A stretch of 64,000 nt of DNA, from assembly GCF_026391055.1 (NCBI RefSeq), contig NZ_JAPLET010000026.1, forward strand, positions 248,001 to 312,000. The letters are read 5' to 3'. This DNA comes from Spirosoma sp. (GTDB lineage Bacteria > Bacteroidota > Bacteroidia > Cytophagales > Spirosomataceae). Made by a program: the position numbers and the translations under genes. The notes beneath the pieces are model-generated. The model saw only the letters and a list, made by a program, of their open reading frames with translations. It did no database searches and was not told the DNA's origin. This document shows, one piece after another, positions 24,591-32,937 of the stretch (positions are counted from its first letter, which is position 1; every line of letters begins with the position of its first letter).

Positions 24591-25178
24591 ATGAATCCAC
24601 TTACAACTACAGCCGCACCGGCCAAAGGTGATATTAACGGCACCTGCTACCGTACCAGTTGCCAGAGTCCCGGAGCTACGTTCTACAACCACAGTACCCG
24701 AAAATACTACTGTACCAACTGCGCCGATCTGATTAACCGGGCCAACCACGAGGACGCCATTCGCCTATTCGGTCACGCCTTATGCACCGACCGGTTGCTG
24801 GAAATGCCGGTAACCAAACTTAGCAAGGAGCAAATGAAGGCAAAACGGCTGGCCCTGAAAGATAAAATGGCCGCACTTCACCGGGAATATTGCCGGGCTA
24901 CCGGCGAGTTAGAGGAGCAGTGCCGGCAACTGGAAAAGGCCTACGGCACGTTCGCCCCCTTCCAGCCACAGAACGTTGTTCGCGTCCATCAGCAGTTAAA
25001 AAAAACGGCCAAGTCAACGGATTGCATTGTGCTTTCAGCGTCGATGGCTGTGCTTACCGATAAGTACGAGTTCAGCTATGACTTGCGAAAATTAGATAAC
25101 AGCGGTCCTATGGTGCTTCGGAACGTCACCAAAATAGAGTTAATCACTGACCCTGTAGCCGCTGGATTATGTCCCTAA
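24591..25178 (+). CDS. Hypothetical prophage zinc-motif protein
   Basis: A 195-aa protein. An N-terminal Cys cluster (CYRTSCQSPG, then YYCTNCADLINRANH) resembles a treble-clef or zinc-ribbon site. A helical charged middle (ALKDKMAALHREYCRATGEL) follows, then a mixed C-terminus. No family recognised. Its last ten bases overlap the next gene, which starts the run of TPGPW paralogues. Confidence 0.7.
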   Translation: MNPLTTTAAPAKGDINGTCYRTSCQSPGATFYNHSTRKYYCTNCADLINRANHEDAIRLFGHALCTDRLLEMPVTKLSKEQMKAKRLALKDKMAALHREYCRATGELEEQCRQLEKAYGTFAPFQPQNVVRVHQQLKKTAKSTDCIVLSASMAVLTDKYEFSYDLRKLDNSGPMVLRNVTKIELITDPVAAGLCP

Positions 25179-25480
25179 AACCAACCCCCGGCCCGTGGGC
25201 ACAGGGACAGAAAGACGCCTTCCGGAGACACTTTAGCGTCTACGCCTACAGTACGCGAATGGGTCGCCCGTCCCGAATTATTGACTGCGCCCCCGGCTTT
25301 AGCCATGACTTTACCGACGAGGAAAAGGAAGCCAATGCCCGGCTGTGCGCCACCGCCCCTGAGTTGCTGCAGGCGTTGCAGATGCTGCTGAAAAGCTACG
25401 AACAGTTAATTAACGACGCCCACGAGGAAATCGAGCACATGAATGCCGTAAACATCATTAAAAAAGCCACTGCATTATGA
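25169..25480 (+). CDS. TPGPW-family prophage protein, paralogue 1
   Basis: A 103-aa protein with TPGPW at residues 6-10, ANARLCATAPELLQALQML in the middle, and a C-terminal NIIKKATAL. This layout is a widespread phage family of unknown function. It is the first of five consecutive paralogues (25169-27258) linked by 4- to 10-base overlaps, so they are translated as one unit. No enzyme motif is visible. Confidence 0.8.
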   Translation: MSLKPTPGPWAQGQKDAFRRHFSVYAYSTRMGRPSRIIDCAPGFSHDFTDEEKEANARLCATAPELLQALQMLLKSYEQLINDAHEEIEHMNAVNIIKKATAL

Positions 25481-26046
25481 CAACTGAAGACTTTACAAAT
25501 TCTATTGACGGTACGATAAATGATTTTACGACCGGAGTTACCAACGCAGTTGAATTCCGGGACTCGATACTAAAAACGTTGATTGCGGTAGCCACTCCTC
25601 ATTTAGAGCGCAAGCCAAAGCCATTTGTGCCTACCACATGGCAACTGGAAATTAACAGTACCTGTAGCGGTGCATGGTTTGCCATTACCGAGGAGTGTAT
25701 CGATCCGAAAACCAAGGAGGAGTGGAAAAACGAAATCGCTACAACTGGAACAGTTCTGGTTTTTGATCACGAAAAGTTTGGGAAAGACATTGCCGCGACC
25801 TATAAAGACGCCCCCGAATACTGGAAGACAACGGAGCACTACAGTGAACGGCTTGCTAACGCCAAATTGATTGCCGCCAGTCCAGATATGCTACAGGCTT
25901 TGTTAGCCGCCCAGCAGTGCATCCGGGATATGGTTGACGTATACGGGAGAGGGGCATCGATGCTGGTACTCGATGAAGCCGTAAAGGACTTAAAAAACGA
26001 CGCGGGTAAGTTAGTGAATGCGGCCATTAAAAAAGCCACTGAATAA
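25477..26046 (+). CDS. TPGPW-family prophage protein, paralogue 2 (no TPGPW)
   Basis: A 189-aa protein. The C-terminal part has the family core (ANAKLIAASPDMLQALLAAQ and AAIKKATE), but the N-terminal TPGPW segment is replaced by a longer domain with an aromatic strand (TWQLEINSTCSGAWFAITEE). Overlaps neighbours by four bases at its start and one at its end. Function unknown. Confidence 0.75.
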   Translation: MTTEDFTNSIDGTINDFTTGVTNAVEFRDSILKTLIAVATPHLERKPKPFVPTTWQLEINSTCSGAWFAITEECIDPKTKEEWKNEIATTGTVLVFDHEKFGKDIAATYKDAPEYWKTTEHYSERLANAKLIAASPDMLQALLAAQQCIRDMVDVYGRGASMLVLDEAVKDLKNDAGKLVNAAIKKATE

Positions 26047-26378
26047 TGTACACACTGCATACGCCCGGCCCGTGGTCCGCATTCTATAAGCGTAAATATG
26101 ATGAATGGCACGTAAGCGTACCGCTTCCTGGCACAAAAATGACTTACGGTATTTTCCCAAATGGCGTACCCGCTGTAAACGGAACAGCCGAAGCCAATGC
26201 TAAACTGATTGCGGCTTCTCCTGAACTACTGGAGTGTCTGATTCTGGCCGTTCGTTCCGAAGAGCGCAACCGAAAGGTAATGATTGACGCTAATGCGGAG
26301 ATGGGGTTTGATGAACCCAAAAAATTAGAATGGGTGGAAATAGCAGAAGCAATCATAAAAAAAGCCACCGGATTATGA
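26046..26378 (+). CDS. TPGPW-family prophage protein, paralogue 3
   Basis: A 110-aa protein with HTPGPW at residues 5-10, ANAKLIAASPELLECLILAV, and the C-terminal AIIKKATGL. The ATG overlaps the previous stop (TAATG) and its own TGA overlaps the next ATG. The strong similarity of its ends to paralogue 1 suggests duplication. Function unknown. Confidence 0.8.
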   Translation: MYTLHTPGPWSAFYKRKYDEWHVSVPLPGTKMTYGIFPNGVPAVNGTAEANAKLIAASPELLECLILAVRSEERNRKVMIDANAEMGFDEPKKLEWVEIAEAIIKKATGL

Positions 26379-26758
26379 GCACCAAAACGACCCCCGGCCC
26401 CTGGTACTGGATACTGAACCCGGCCAATCGAACCCTTGAACTGGAATCAGCCAGTAATTGCCGGACGACAATTTTCCGACCCGTCCGATGGGGGATGCAA
26501 CGGGCCACGCTGCAATTCAACAAAGGCAATATTATGCACGACGCCATCAGCTTTGGTGTACCCATCAAAGGCCGTGAGCATCACAAAGACTGGGCACTGG
26601 ACATTAACCACCCCGACGCCAAACTGATTGCTGCCGCGCCGGATCTGCTCGATGCCCTAACCAAGCTGGCCTACCGGTATCAAGCCGAAGTGTTCGACGG
26701 GCACGAAGATGAGGAGTACAGCAAAGCGATTGAACTAATTGTCAAACTAACCGAATAA
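26375..26758 (+). CDS. TPGPW-family prophage protein, paralogue 4
   Basis: A 127-aa protein with TTPGPWYW at its N-terminus and DAKLIAAAPDLLDALTKLAY in the C-terminal half; it ends in IELIVKLTE, a divergent form of the family terminus. The start at 26375 is chosen because ATGA overlaps the previous stop; a longer upstream frame is rejected. Function unknown. Confidence 0.8.
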   Translation: MSTKTTPGPWYWILNPANRTLELESASNCRTTIFRPVRWGMQRATLQFNKGNIMHDAISFGVPIKGREHHKDWALDINHPDAKLIAAAPDLLDALTKLAYRYQAEVFDGHEDEEYSKAIELIVKLTE

Positions 26759-27258
26759 TGAGTAAACATACAGAAGGCCCTTGGCGTGCCGAAGGTTGGG
26801 AAGACCTGGTAGTAAACAGTAAAGACGGTACAACACTTTGTCTGGCCGCTGGCCCTAAAAACGCTACGATAGCCGAAATGAAAGCCAATGCCAAGTTAAT
26901 TGCAGCGGCTCCTGAAATGTTCGAGGCCCTGACGGGTCTGGCTGATTACGCCCACGAACAGATTCAGGACTACTGCGCCGACATTCAGGAAGGGGGCCAC
27001 CCCGACCCCGATGCGTTGATGAAGTGGAACCGGGTTATTTACGCCATTCAATCCGCTTGCCCTGACTACTTCCGTCACCCCAAAGACCCGACCCCGGCCC
27101 TGATTACTACGGAGCAGTACGATAAGGAGCTACGGGCCGAAGATGGAACGGTGTTTACCAAAAGCGGTGAAACGTTCTGTATCGCTTGCAATCATTCCGG
27201 CCCGCCCAACGACGACGGGATCAACTGGCCCACCTGCTCAAACTGCGGAGCCGTATGA
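26758..27258 (+). CDS. TPGPW-family prophage protein, paralogue 5, with zinc ribbon
   Basis: A 166-aa protein beginning SKHTEGPW, with ANAKLIAAAPEMFEALTGLA centrally. Unlike its paralogues it adds a C-terminal CIACNHSG ... CSNCGAV, a CxxC-x-CxxC zinc ribbon. That suggests recruitment of the family module to nucleic-acid or protein binding. TAATG links it to paralogue 4, ATGA to the next gene. Confidence 0.8.
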   Translation: MSKHTEGPWRAEGWEDLVVNSKDGTTLCLAAGPKNATIAEMKANAKLIAAAPEMFEALTGLADYAHEQIQDYCADIQEGGHPDPDALMKWNRVIYAIQSACPDYFRHPKDPTPALITTEQYDKELRAEDGTVFTKSGETFCIACNHSGPPNDDGINWPTCSNCGAV

Positions 27259-27452
27259 GCGACTTTCAGGCTGACGACCGGGTACGGGTAGCCGTTACCC
27301 GGTCGGGCCGCCACCTGCGCAACTTTACCGGCACCGTTGTTGGCATCACCTGCCACGATCAGGCAACCGTCCTGGAGGACAACAAAACAGCCCCCGGCAT
27401 TTACGAACTCGATCAACTTACACTTTTACCCCCCAAGCACCAAAAAAAATGA
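27255..27452 (+). CDS. Small SH3-like hypothetical protein
   Basis: A 65-aa protein starting at an ATG that overlaps the previous stop by four bases. The strand pattern (DRVRVAVTRSGRHLRNFTGT, VVGITCHDQATVLED, GIYELDQLTLL) resembles small KOW or SH3-like barrels, but this is inference. Its TGA overlaps the ATG of the coiled-coil gene. Function unknown. Confidence 0.7.
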   Translation: MSDFQADDRVRVAVTRSGRHLRNFTGTVVGITCHDQATVLEDNKTAPGIYELDQLTLLPPKHQKK

Positions 27453-28825
27453 ATACCGAAGCAATGCCTACCGACGAAATGACGCTCGATGCCGTTCCGA
27501 CCAAAGAACAGCCCAACCAGTTAGCCAAAACACCTGTTGAAAATGCCCTGATCGCCTTCGACATTACACAGCTTAAAATCCAGCAACTCCGCGACGAGGA
27601 AGCCAAGTATGTAATTTCCGGCCCTGACGACAAGCGCGGAGCCGAAGTCGTCAACGACTTCCGGCTGATGGTGATGCGGCAGCGTACCTCAGTCGAGAAG
27701 AAAGCTAAGGAGTTAAAGGCCCCCCACATTCGCTACAATAAAGAAGTCGATGCCGCCAGCAACGCACTGACCGAGCAACTTGAAGCCATTGAGGATAGAG
27801 CCAAGCTGAAACTCAAATTGCACCGGGACGAGGTCGAACGGATTGAGACCGAAAAGATGCTGGCGAACCAGCGTCGTACCGAAGCCCGGCACAAGGAACT
27901 GGTCGGCTACGGCTACGTATTTAATGCAGCACTGGAAGCCTACGAACACGACGGGGATTTTATCAACTTCGACGACATGAAGCAACTCTCCGACGAAGAG
28001 TATGAACCTATCGTCACCCACGCCCAAACGGCCCACCGTATCAAGCAGGAAAAGCTGGCCGAAGAAGCAGCCGCCGAAACCGAACGGGTACGCTTAAAAG
28101 CCATTGCCGACCAGGAAGCAGCCGAGGAACTGGCCCGCCAGCAGGCCAAGCTGAAAGAAGATCAGGACGCGCTGAAAGCACAGCAGGACGAACTGGCCAA
28201 TCAATGCCTTAAACTTCGCGTGGCCCGTTTGCTGGACTTAGGTTTCTTGAAGGATGGTAGATACTATACGATCCAGGATTACCCGACGTATTTTTCCGAG
28301 GACTACCTGATGGAGTTATCCTCGGAGGCTTTCGGTGAATCCGTGAATGCCTATATCAACTGGAAGAAAGACCGCGACAACCAACTGGAGTTTGCTAAAG
28401 AGCAGAAGGAAAAAGAGCAGGCGGAACAGGAGCGCCAGAACAAGGTGCTGGCCGAGCGTAGCCCCTTGCTGGAAGTAGTCGGTTTTACCGATAACATCGG
28501 CTCCTTTGCCCACCCGTTGCAGAAGTTGTTGTATGCTGACGAAGTGGCCACGATGGATGAAGACACCTTTGCCTATCTGATCAAGTACACCAAGGATAAA
28601 AACAAACAGGCTGACGACGAAGCCAAAGCCAAACGACTGGCTGATAAGGCCCGCACCGCCCGGCTGGCTCCCGATAAGAAGGAGTTGAAAAAATGGGCGA
28701 CGGCACTGCTGAACACCAAAAACCCGGCCGTCAACGAACCGGAGGTATACGACGCATCACAAGCCTTTCTGGTCAAGCTCCGCAGCCTTACCCAGACGTT
28801 TATCGACCAGATTGACGCACTGTAG
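27449..28825 (+). CDS. Coiled-coil prophage protein (DUF1351-like)
   Basis: A 458-aa protein rich in Lys, Glu, Ala and Gln. Residues 30-130 (RTSVEKKAKELKAPHIRYNK, LEAIEDRAKLKLKLHRDE) have the look of DUF1351/Gam-like phage coiled-coil proteins, which often travel with phage recombination functions. Three helical charged stretches (about 120-150, 195-250, 300-330) are separated by short globular segments. No RecT, Erf or exonuclease gene is visible nearby, so the recombination link is inference. It is the last of an overlapping seven-gene run and is followed by a terminator. Confidence 0.75.
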   Translation: MNTEAMPTDEMTLDAVPTKEQPNQLAKTPVENALIAFDITQLKIQQLRDEEAKYVISGPDDKRGAEVVNDFRLMVMRQRTSVEKKAKELKAPHIRYNKEVDAASNALTEQLEAIEDRAKLKLKLHRDEVERIETEKMLANQRRTEARHKELVGYGYVFNAALEAYEHDGDFINFDDMKQLSDEEYEPIVTHAQTAHRIKQEKLAEEAAAETERVRLKAIADQEAAEELARQQAKLKEDQDALKAQQDELANQCLKLRVARLLDLGFLKDGRYYTIQDYPTYFSEDYLMELSSEAFGESVNAYINWKKDRDNQLEFAKEQKEKEQAEQERQNKVLAERSPLLEVVGFTDNIGSFAHPLQKLLYADEVATMDEDTFAYLIKYTKDKNKQADDEAKAKRLADKARTARLAPDKKELKKWATALLNTKNPAVNEPEVYDASQAFLVKLRSLTQTFIDQIDAL

Positions 28826-28882
28826 GTCATGAACAGAAACCACCACCAGCGCGGACCACCAGCCCCCTGATTGCCTGTCGTA

Positions 28883-28955
28883 AGAACCCCGCCACTATAT
28901 CAATCCACCCAAGGATTTTGTTGTTTATATCATATACGGCGGGGTTCTCTACTTT
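28883..28955 (+). terminator. Long-loop hairpin terminator after the coiled-coil gene
   Basis: Arms AGAACCCCGCC (28883-28893) and GGCGGGGTTCT (28938-28948) are perfect 11-mers, with a 44-base AT-rich loop. ACTTTTTCCC follows. It lies in the 157-base gap before 28983, which holds no supported gene. Confidence 0.7.
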
Positions 28956-28982
28956 TTCCCTCACTACTTAATTACTACCACT

Positions 28983-29411
28983 ATGCCTCGTAAGACACAA
29001 ATCATCGAGCCTAGCCATGAACAACTTATAGCTATCGTCGCTAAGGGTTATAATGAATACTGTGCCGGACAGTCACCGGATTCCACCTGTTCATTTCACC
29101 AGTTCCAGATCCTATTAAAAGACACAATTGCGGAAGAAATCAAAAGGAAAAATAAAGAGGGGGTAACTGTTCAGCGAAATGCGAAACGCGTCTATGCGTT
29201 CTCGATAGAGGGTGGAATAGTCGGCTCCTATGACTCTTACGCAGTGGCAGCAAAGGAAATGGATATTCCGGTTGCCTCGGTAATAACTAGTATAAAACGA
29301 AAAGGTCTGTATAAATGCGCGTACTACTTCAGTTTTGACCCTGACTTTAACGTGTTGGATTTGCCAAAATCCCATAGTAGAAATCCGCTGCTAAAAGTTC
29401 AACGCCGTTAA
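28983..29411 (+). CDS. Prophage protein with NUMOD1-like DNA-binding segment
   Basis: A 142-aa protein. The central part (RVYAFSIEGGIVGSYDSYAV then AAKEMDIPVASVITSIKRKG) has the strand-strand-helix-helix pattern of NUMOD1, a helix-turn-helix usually attached to homing endonucleases. No HNH or GIY-YIG nuclease motif is present here, so it may be a stand-alone DNA binder or regulator. CTACCACT precedes the ATG. It has a lower-GC, less biased codon use by eye than neighbours, suggesting separate acquisition. Confidence 0.6.
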   Translation: MPRKTQIIEPSHEQLIAIVAKGYNEYCAGQSPDSTCSFHQFQILLKDTIAEEIKRKNKEGVTVQRNAKRVYAFSIEGGIVGSYDSYAVAAKEMDIPVASVITSIKRKGLYKCAYYFSFDPDFNVLDLPKSHSRNPLLKVQRR

Positions 29412-29435
29412 TAAACCTCAATCCCCAGCACTGCC

Positions 29436-30131
29436 ATGAATCGAAATCAAGTTAGTTTATTCCCTGAAATGCAACAGGGAGCCACCTTTGCCGAAAACGG
29501 CAAATACCGGTACCTATTGTGGCGCATCTGGGACGACACCCTACCCTTAGCTACGATTGTCGGACTGAATCCATCGACGGCTGACGATGCCAACGACGAT
29601 CCGACCATCCGGCGCTGTATCTCCTTTTTGAAGGGATTCGGTTACGGTGGTTTTTACATGACTAACCTGTTCGCGTTTCGGGCCACTGAACCCGCCGTCA
29701 TGAAAGATGAAGCCGAGCCGGTCGGTATGGCCAACGACGAATACCTGCGCTACGCCAAAGACAAAAGCAGCGCGGTACTTTTTGCCTGGGGAACGGACGG
29801 AGGACACCGGGGCCGAGACCAACAGGTAATCGATATGTTTCCCCACGCCTACTGTTTGGGCAAAACCAAAGACGGGCATCCCCGCCACCCCCTCTACCTG
29901 CCCAGCAGTACCAAACTAATTCCCTTTCGCGACTACGTGATCGACGGGCGCGTTTTGGTGGCGGCTGACATTGGCAGCAAGGTTACCTACGTACCGACCC
30001 ACGCCCATGGCAACCGGAGCCACCCCGATTGTGAGCCGGGTACACTCATTGGCTGGAACTCAGTCGGGGCCATGGTCGATTACGTCCGCAACAAATGCCG
30101 CACTGATTACACCGATCTTGTCTGGGGGTAG
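29436..30131 (+). CDS. DUF1643 protein with C-terminal extension
   Basis: A 231-aa protein. The DUF1643 domain spans about residues 20-160 and shows YRYLLWRIWD, IVGLNPSTADD, DPTIRRCISFLKGFGYGGFY, MTNLFAFRAT, and FAWGTDG. The family is found in phages and mobile elements and its chemistry is unknown. The C-terminal 60 residues (YVPTHAHGNRSHPDCEPGTL then IGWNSVGAMVDYV) are an additional module containing several His and a Cys. Stands between two gaps with hairpins. Confidence 0.85.
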   Translation: MNRNQVSLFPEMQQGATFAENGKYRYLLWRIWDDTLPLATIVGLNPSTADDANDDPTIRRCISFLKGFGYGGFYMTNLFAFRATEPAVMKDEAEPVGMANDEYLRYAKDKSSAVLFAWGTDGGHRGRDQQVIDMFPHAYCLGKTKDGHPRHPLYLPSSTKLIPFRDYVIDGRVLVAADIGSKVTYVPTHAHGNRSHPDCEPGTLIGWNSVGAMVDYVRNKCRTDYTDLVWG

Positions 30132-30153
30132 GGTTGGGGGTATCCCCCGATTT

Positions 30154-30201
30154 ACATTGTTAACTGACGATTTTATTCCATAAACTGAGGTTTAACAATG
30201 T
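30154..30201. repeat. 10-bp inverted repeat in AT-rich gap
   Basis: Arms ACATTGTTAA (30154-30163) and TTAACAATGT (30192-30201) in the 155-base gap after DUF1643. The gap also has several ATTAA runs near 30235-30255 and probably contains a promoter for the gene at 30287. An operator role is plausible. Confidence 0.5.
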
Positions 30202-30286
30202 AGTATCAGTAGGCATGCGCTTGTGCTAACTGCTTAATAATTAACGATTAATAACAATTGTAAACGACCTTAAGACTAACTGGCTT

Positions 30287-30943
30287 ATGAAAGTCCGCAT
30301 TTTAGCCTTTCTGCTGCATCACGCCAACCGAAACCCGATTTACCGGGATGACTTCTACGCCATTAAGAAAAAGATTCTTGATTACTACGGTACACCGGAG
30401 GGAGCCGACATGCAAATACTGCCGGGCAAGAAGTGCTACACCTGTGACGGAACGGGCATCTATACCGGTTACTACTGGCAGAGTGGCGAAGCCTGGCACG
30501 ATACCTGTAACCGCTGCTGGCGGGGCTGGTACATCTCTCCCAAATATGTAGTGCTTCACCGCATCCGGTTAGGCCGCTACGTCTTTCACCAGCCGGGCGA
30601 ACGATACGATACACCGGCCGACATACCCGTTCAGTACCGGGTGCCGAAAGAGCAGCAGATACAGGGCTACAAGGAGTTCACGCCCTCGATCTGGACCCAC
30701 GAAGCCCACTTGTGGCTGTTCTGGTTTTTCGACCGGCCCCGCTTCTGGTATATGTGGCGCTGGCGGGCTTCGTGGCCGCATCAGGCCGGACTGCTGGTTA
30801 GGTTACGCGAACTGAAATGTTACTGGCAGCGCGAACTGGAGCGTAGGCGCGAACACCTTGATTTCGGACAGTTGCCCCAGCCGGATACCCGGTACGAAGT
30901 GCATAGCTGGCACGCGGCCGGTGATGATGATATCCCGTTTTAA
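30287..30943 (+). CDS. Zinc-motif prophage protein ending in an SSB-like DDDIPF tail
   Basis: A 218-aa protein. Four cysteines (50, 53, 74, 77; CYTCDGTG and CNRCWRG) form a DnaJ-like zinc centre. An aromatic-rich middle (HLWLFWFFDRPRFWYMWRWR) follows. It ends AAGDDDIPF, identical to the last six residues of bacterial single-stranded DNA-binding proteins, which recruit RecQ, RecO, PriA, ExoI and others. The protein has no visible OB fold, so it is not an ordinary SSB. It may capture SSB partners or compete with host SSB. Rest of the protein unrecognised. Confidence 0.8.
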   Translation: MKVRILAFLLHHANRNPIYRDDFYAIKKKILDYYGTPEGADMQILPGKKCYTCDGTGIYTGYYWQSGEAWHDTCNRCWRGWYISPKYVVLHRIRLGRYVFHQPGERYDTPADIPVQYRVPKEQQIQGYKEFTPSIWTHEAHLWLFWFFDRPRFWYMWRWRASWPHQAGLLVRLRELKCYWQRELERRREHLDFGQLPQPDTRYEVHSWHAAGDDDIPF

Positions 30944-30971
30944 TAATCACTACCTTTAAGCTAAATTATGT

Positions 30972-31319
30972 ATGCCGGAAATACAGATCAATAATCGAGG
31001 CTACCAAGTACCCCAACCCGTCTTTGACGAGTTGGGGCGATTGCAAAAACACATTGACGACCTCAAGGCCATAACTACACTTCAGCTTGAGGATTTTCAA
31101 CAGCAACTGGACGAGGATTGCGATTTCCCGCCCATCAGCAATGCCAACGCATCGTACAGGGCCTATACTAAGTTTCTGGCCGAAAACGGCGAATCCTTGG
31201 GTAGCGAGGAGTCGATGAAACTGGCTATCAAGTTCCTTTCTGACATCTGCGACTATTATCTGAATCGCTACGATGGGGATTTAATCTCGATAAAATCATC
31301 AAACACCTTTCAGCGATAA
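30972..31319 (+). CDS. Hypothetical prophage protein, 115 aa
   Basis: Predominantly helical, with a coiled-coil-like N-terminal half (PVFDELGRLQKHIDDLKAIT) and an acidic central stretch (QQLDEDCDFPP). No domain recognised. It follows the SSB-tail gene by 28 bases and precedes the next gene by 17. Confidence 0.65.
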   Translation: MPEIQINNRGYQVPQPVFDELGRLQKHIDDLKAITTLQLEDFQQQLDEDCDFPPISNANASYRAYTKFLAENGESLGSEESMKLAIKFLSDICDYYLNRYDGDLISIKSSNTFQR

Positions 31320-31336
31320 CCTTAACCCCCTACCCA

Positions 31337-31729
31337 ATGCCCGCCCCCTGTTTAGAATTAACCCACCTCAAAACCAGCCAGCAGTTCGATAACGAACTGG
31401 ATCTTGATGTTATGGTCTACTGGTTCCAGTGGTCAAACCGTACCCGTCTGGGTAAACTGGAAATCGAAATTGAACTGCTCGACCAGGCGGGTGCCGTCGT
31501 GGCCCCCAGCCGTACCCACATGCCTGCGGTAAAGATTGTGGGTTACACCGGTAAGAATCCCCAGCATCCCGTCTATAGCGCCAGTGTCTGGATTCAGATC
31601 ATGGATTTGGTTCGCAGTCCCCGGCCCGTCAGCTTTCGCTACTATACGGTGACGGGCCTGTTTAAGCGGTCGGAAACCGTTACGGCCCCGCTGGATGGCG
31701 CATTCAATGATATCAGCATATATAAATAA
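31337..31729 (+). CDS. Hypothetical prophage protein, 130 aa
   Basis: Strand-rich protein (DVMVYWFQWSNRTRLGKLEI, VWIQIMDLVRSPRPVSFRYY) with an immunoglobulin- or jelly-roll-like strand pattern. No family recognised. CTACCCA precedes the ATG. Part of a run of seven closely packed genes (31337-33721). Confidence 0.65.
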   Translation: MPAPCLELTHLKTSQQFDNELDLDVMVYWFQWSNRTRLGKLEIEIELLDQAGAVVAPSRTHMPAVKIVGYTGKNPQHPVYSASVWIQIMDLVRSPRPVSFRYYTVTGLFKRSETVTAPLDGAFNDISIYK

Positions 31730-31736
31730 CAATGCT

Positions 31737-32078
31737 ATGCACTACAAATTAGAACAAAGACTACACACTTATCAGCTTGCCGACCTGGGCGATAGTAAGG
31801 AAGACTACATACGGGACCAGTTTGCGCGACTACTGGCCCGTGATTTTAAGGCTAAACTGCAATTCACCCTCCCCGACTATCCGGAAGGGTATTTACGACA
31901 TGCCCAGCGAAACGCGTCTATTCACTCCTCGGTGGAGTCGTTTCAGACCGAGTTTATTTTTATGCCCCTGGAGCACTGGCTGTCGGTTAAGCAGATGCTC
32001 CATGCCGTTATTGCGATTGTCCCCCCCGGCCAGCGGCACATGCTACTGACCGTCATTGACGAAATCGAAGATAAGTAA
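31737..32078 (+). CDS. Hypothetical prophage protein, 113 aa
   Basis: Helical and mixed protein without a recognised domain. The start at 31737 (MHYKLEQRL) is preferred because it falls after the previous stop; an earlier start would overlap it by 35 bases. Eight bases separate it from the next gene. Confidence 0.65.
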   Translation: MHYKLEQRLHTYQLADLGDSKEDYIRDQFARLLARDFKAKLQFTLPDYPEGYLRHAQRNASIHSSVESFQTEFIFMPLEHWLSVKQMLHAVIAIVPPGQRHMLLTVIDEIEDK

Positions 32079-32086
32079 CAGCTCTG

Positions 32087-32683
32087 ATGAAAAGCCAACT
32101 TAAGACACTGAACTTTTTCTACTCCCAGCAGCAGTACGACGAGCTACACCTTTTTGACGCGCTGGGTGAGCCCCACAAGGACCCGCTCTTTAAAGGCCAG
32201 GTGTACACTGAATGCCGGTCAGTGGATAAGGGCTACCCCAGCCAGAAAGACGCGGTGCTGTTGGGTAGCGGCACGCTGTCTGACGTCACTGTCGACTGGA
32301 ACAACCGGCCCGACCTCGTACTGCCACAAACCCGACAGTACTTGGACTTCATTAAAATGACCGCAGCCGTAGGGGAACGCGATTTGCTGTCGGGTAAGCC
32401 GGTCGAAGCGGCAATGACGGCCGGGGCGGTGAACGAACTTACCCGGCAGCTTGACGAGTTGTTTCTGTCCCGGCTTCAGCAGTACATTCCCGATGCTGCG
32501 CGCTGGAACGTAGACACCTATAAAGACCGCATTACCGTCGCCCATCCGGAAGGCGAGCCCTACCCTATGCAGGTCTTTCTGGACAAGACGATTTTGCTGC
32601 TGGAGCAGTTTGAGCCCACTACCCGCATGCAGGTTGATGATGCCGGTGCTTACACGATGATCACTAACATAACCTTCCGATGA
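32087..32683 (+). CDS. Hypothetical prophage protein, 198 aa
   Basis: Begins with an aromatic strand segment (LKTLNFFYSQQQYDELHLFD). A central helical part (AMTAGAVNELTRQLDELFLS) and C-terminal strands follow. No recognised family. Its last four bases overlap the gene at 32680 (ATGA). Confidence 0.65.
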   Translation: MKSQLKTLNFFYSQQQYDELHLFDALGEPHKDPLFKGQVYTECRSVDKGYPSQKDAVLLGSGTLSDVTVDWNNRPDLVLPQTRQYLDFIKMTAAVGERDLLSGKPVEAAMTAGAVNELTRQLDELFLSRLQQYIPDAARWNVDTYKDRITVAHPEGEPYPMQVFLDKTILLLEQFEPTTRMQVDDAGAYTMITNITFR

Positions 32684-32931
32684 ACCACTATACACAGGAC
32701 GAGGCCAAACAGCAGTATGAGCAGTACTGGCAAGACCCGGCCGTAAAAGTCGTAACAGATGCTATGGTTGTTATCATTAATAACTACGTACCTAGGGGCT
32801 TACTTAATCCGGAAACAGGGCAGGTAGTAATCGACTATATCGAGTACACCAGCGACCCGAACTATATTAAACTCGTTCAGGAACTCAACCAGTACCGGTC
32901 CGTCAAATACCCCTTACTCAAATTTAGCTGA
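32680..32931 (+). CDS. Hypothetical prophage protein, 83 aa
   Basis: Small helical protein overlapping the previous gene by four bases. N-terminal DEAKQQYEQYWQDPAVKVVT and a DYIEYTSDPNYIKLVQEL helix are visible. Family unknown. Confidence 0.6.
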   Translation: MNHYTQDEAKQQYEQYWQDPAVKVVTDAMVVIINNYVPRGLLNPETGQVVIDYIEYTSDPNYIKLVQELNQYRSVKYPLLKFS

Positions 32932-32937
32932 CGCCCT

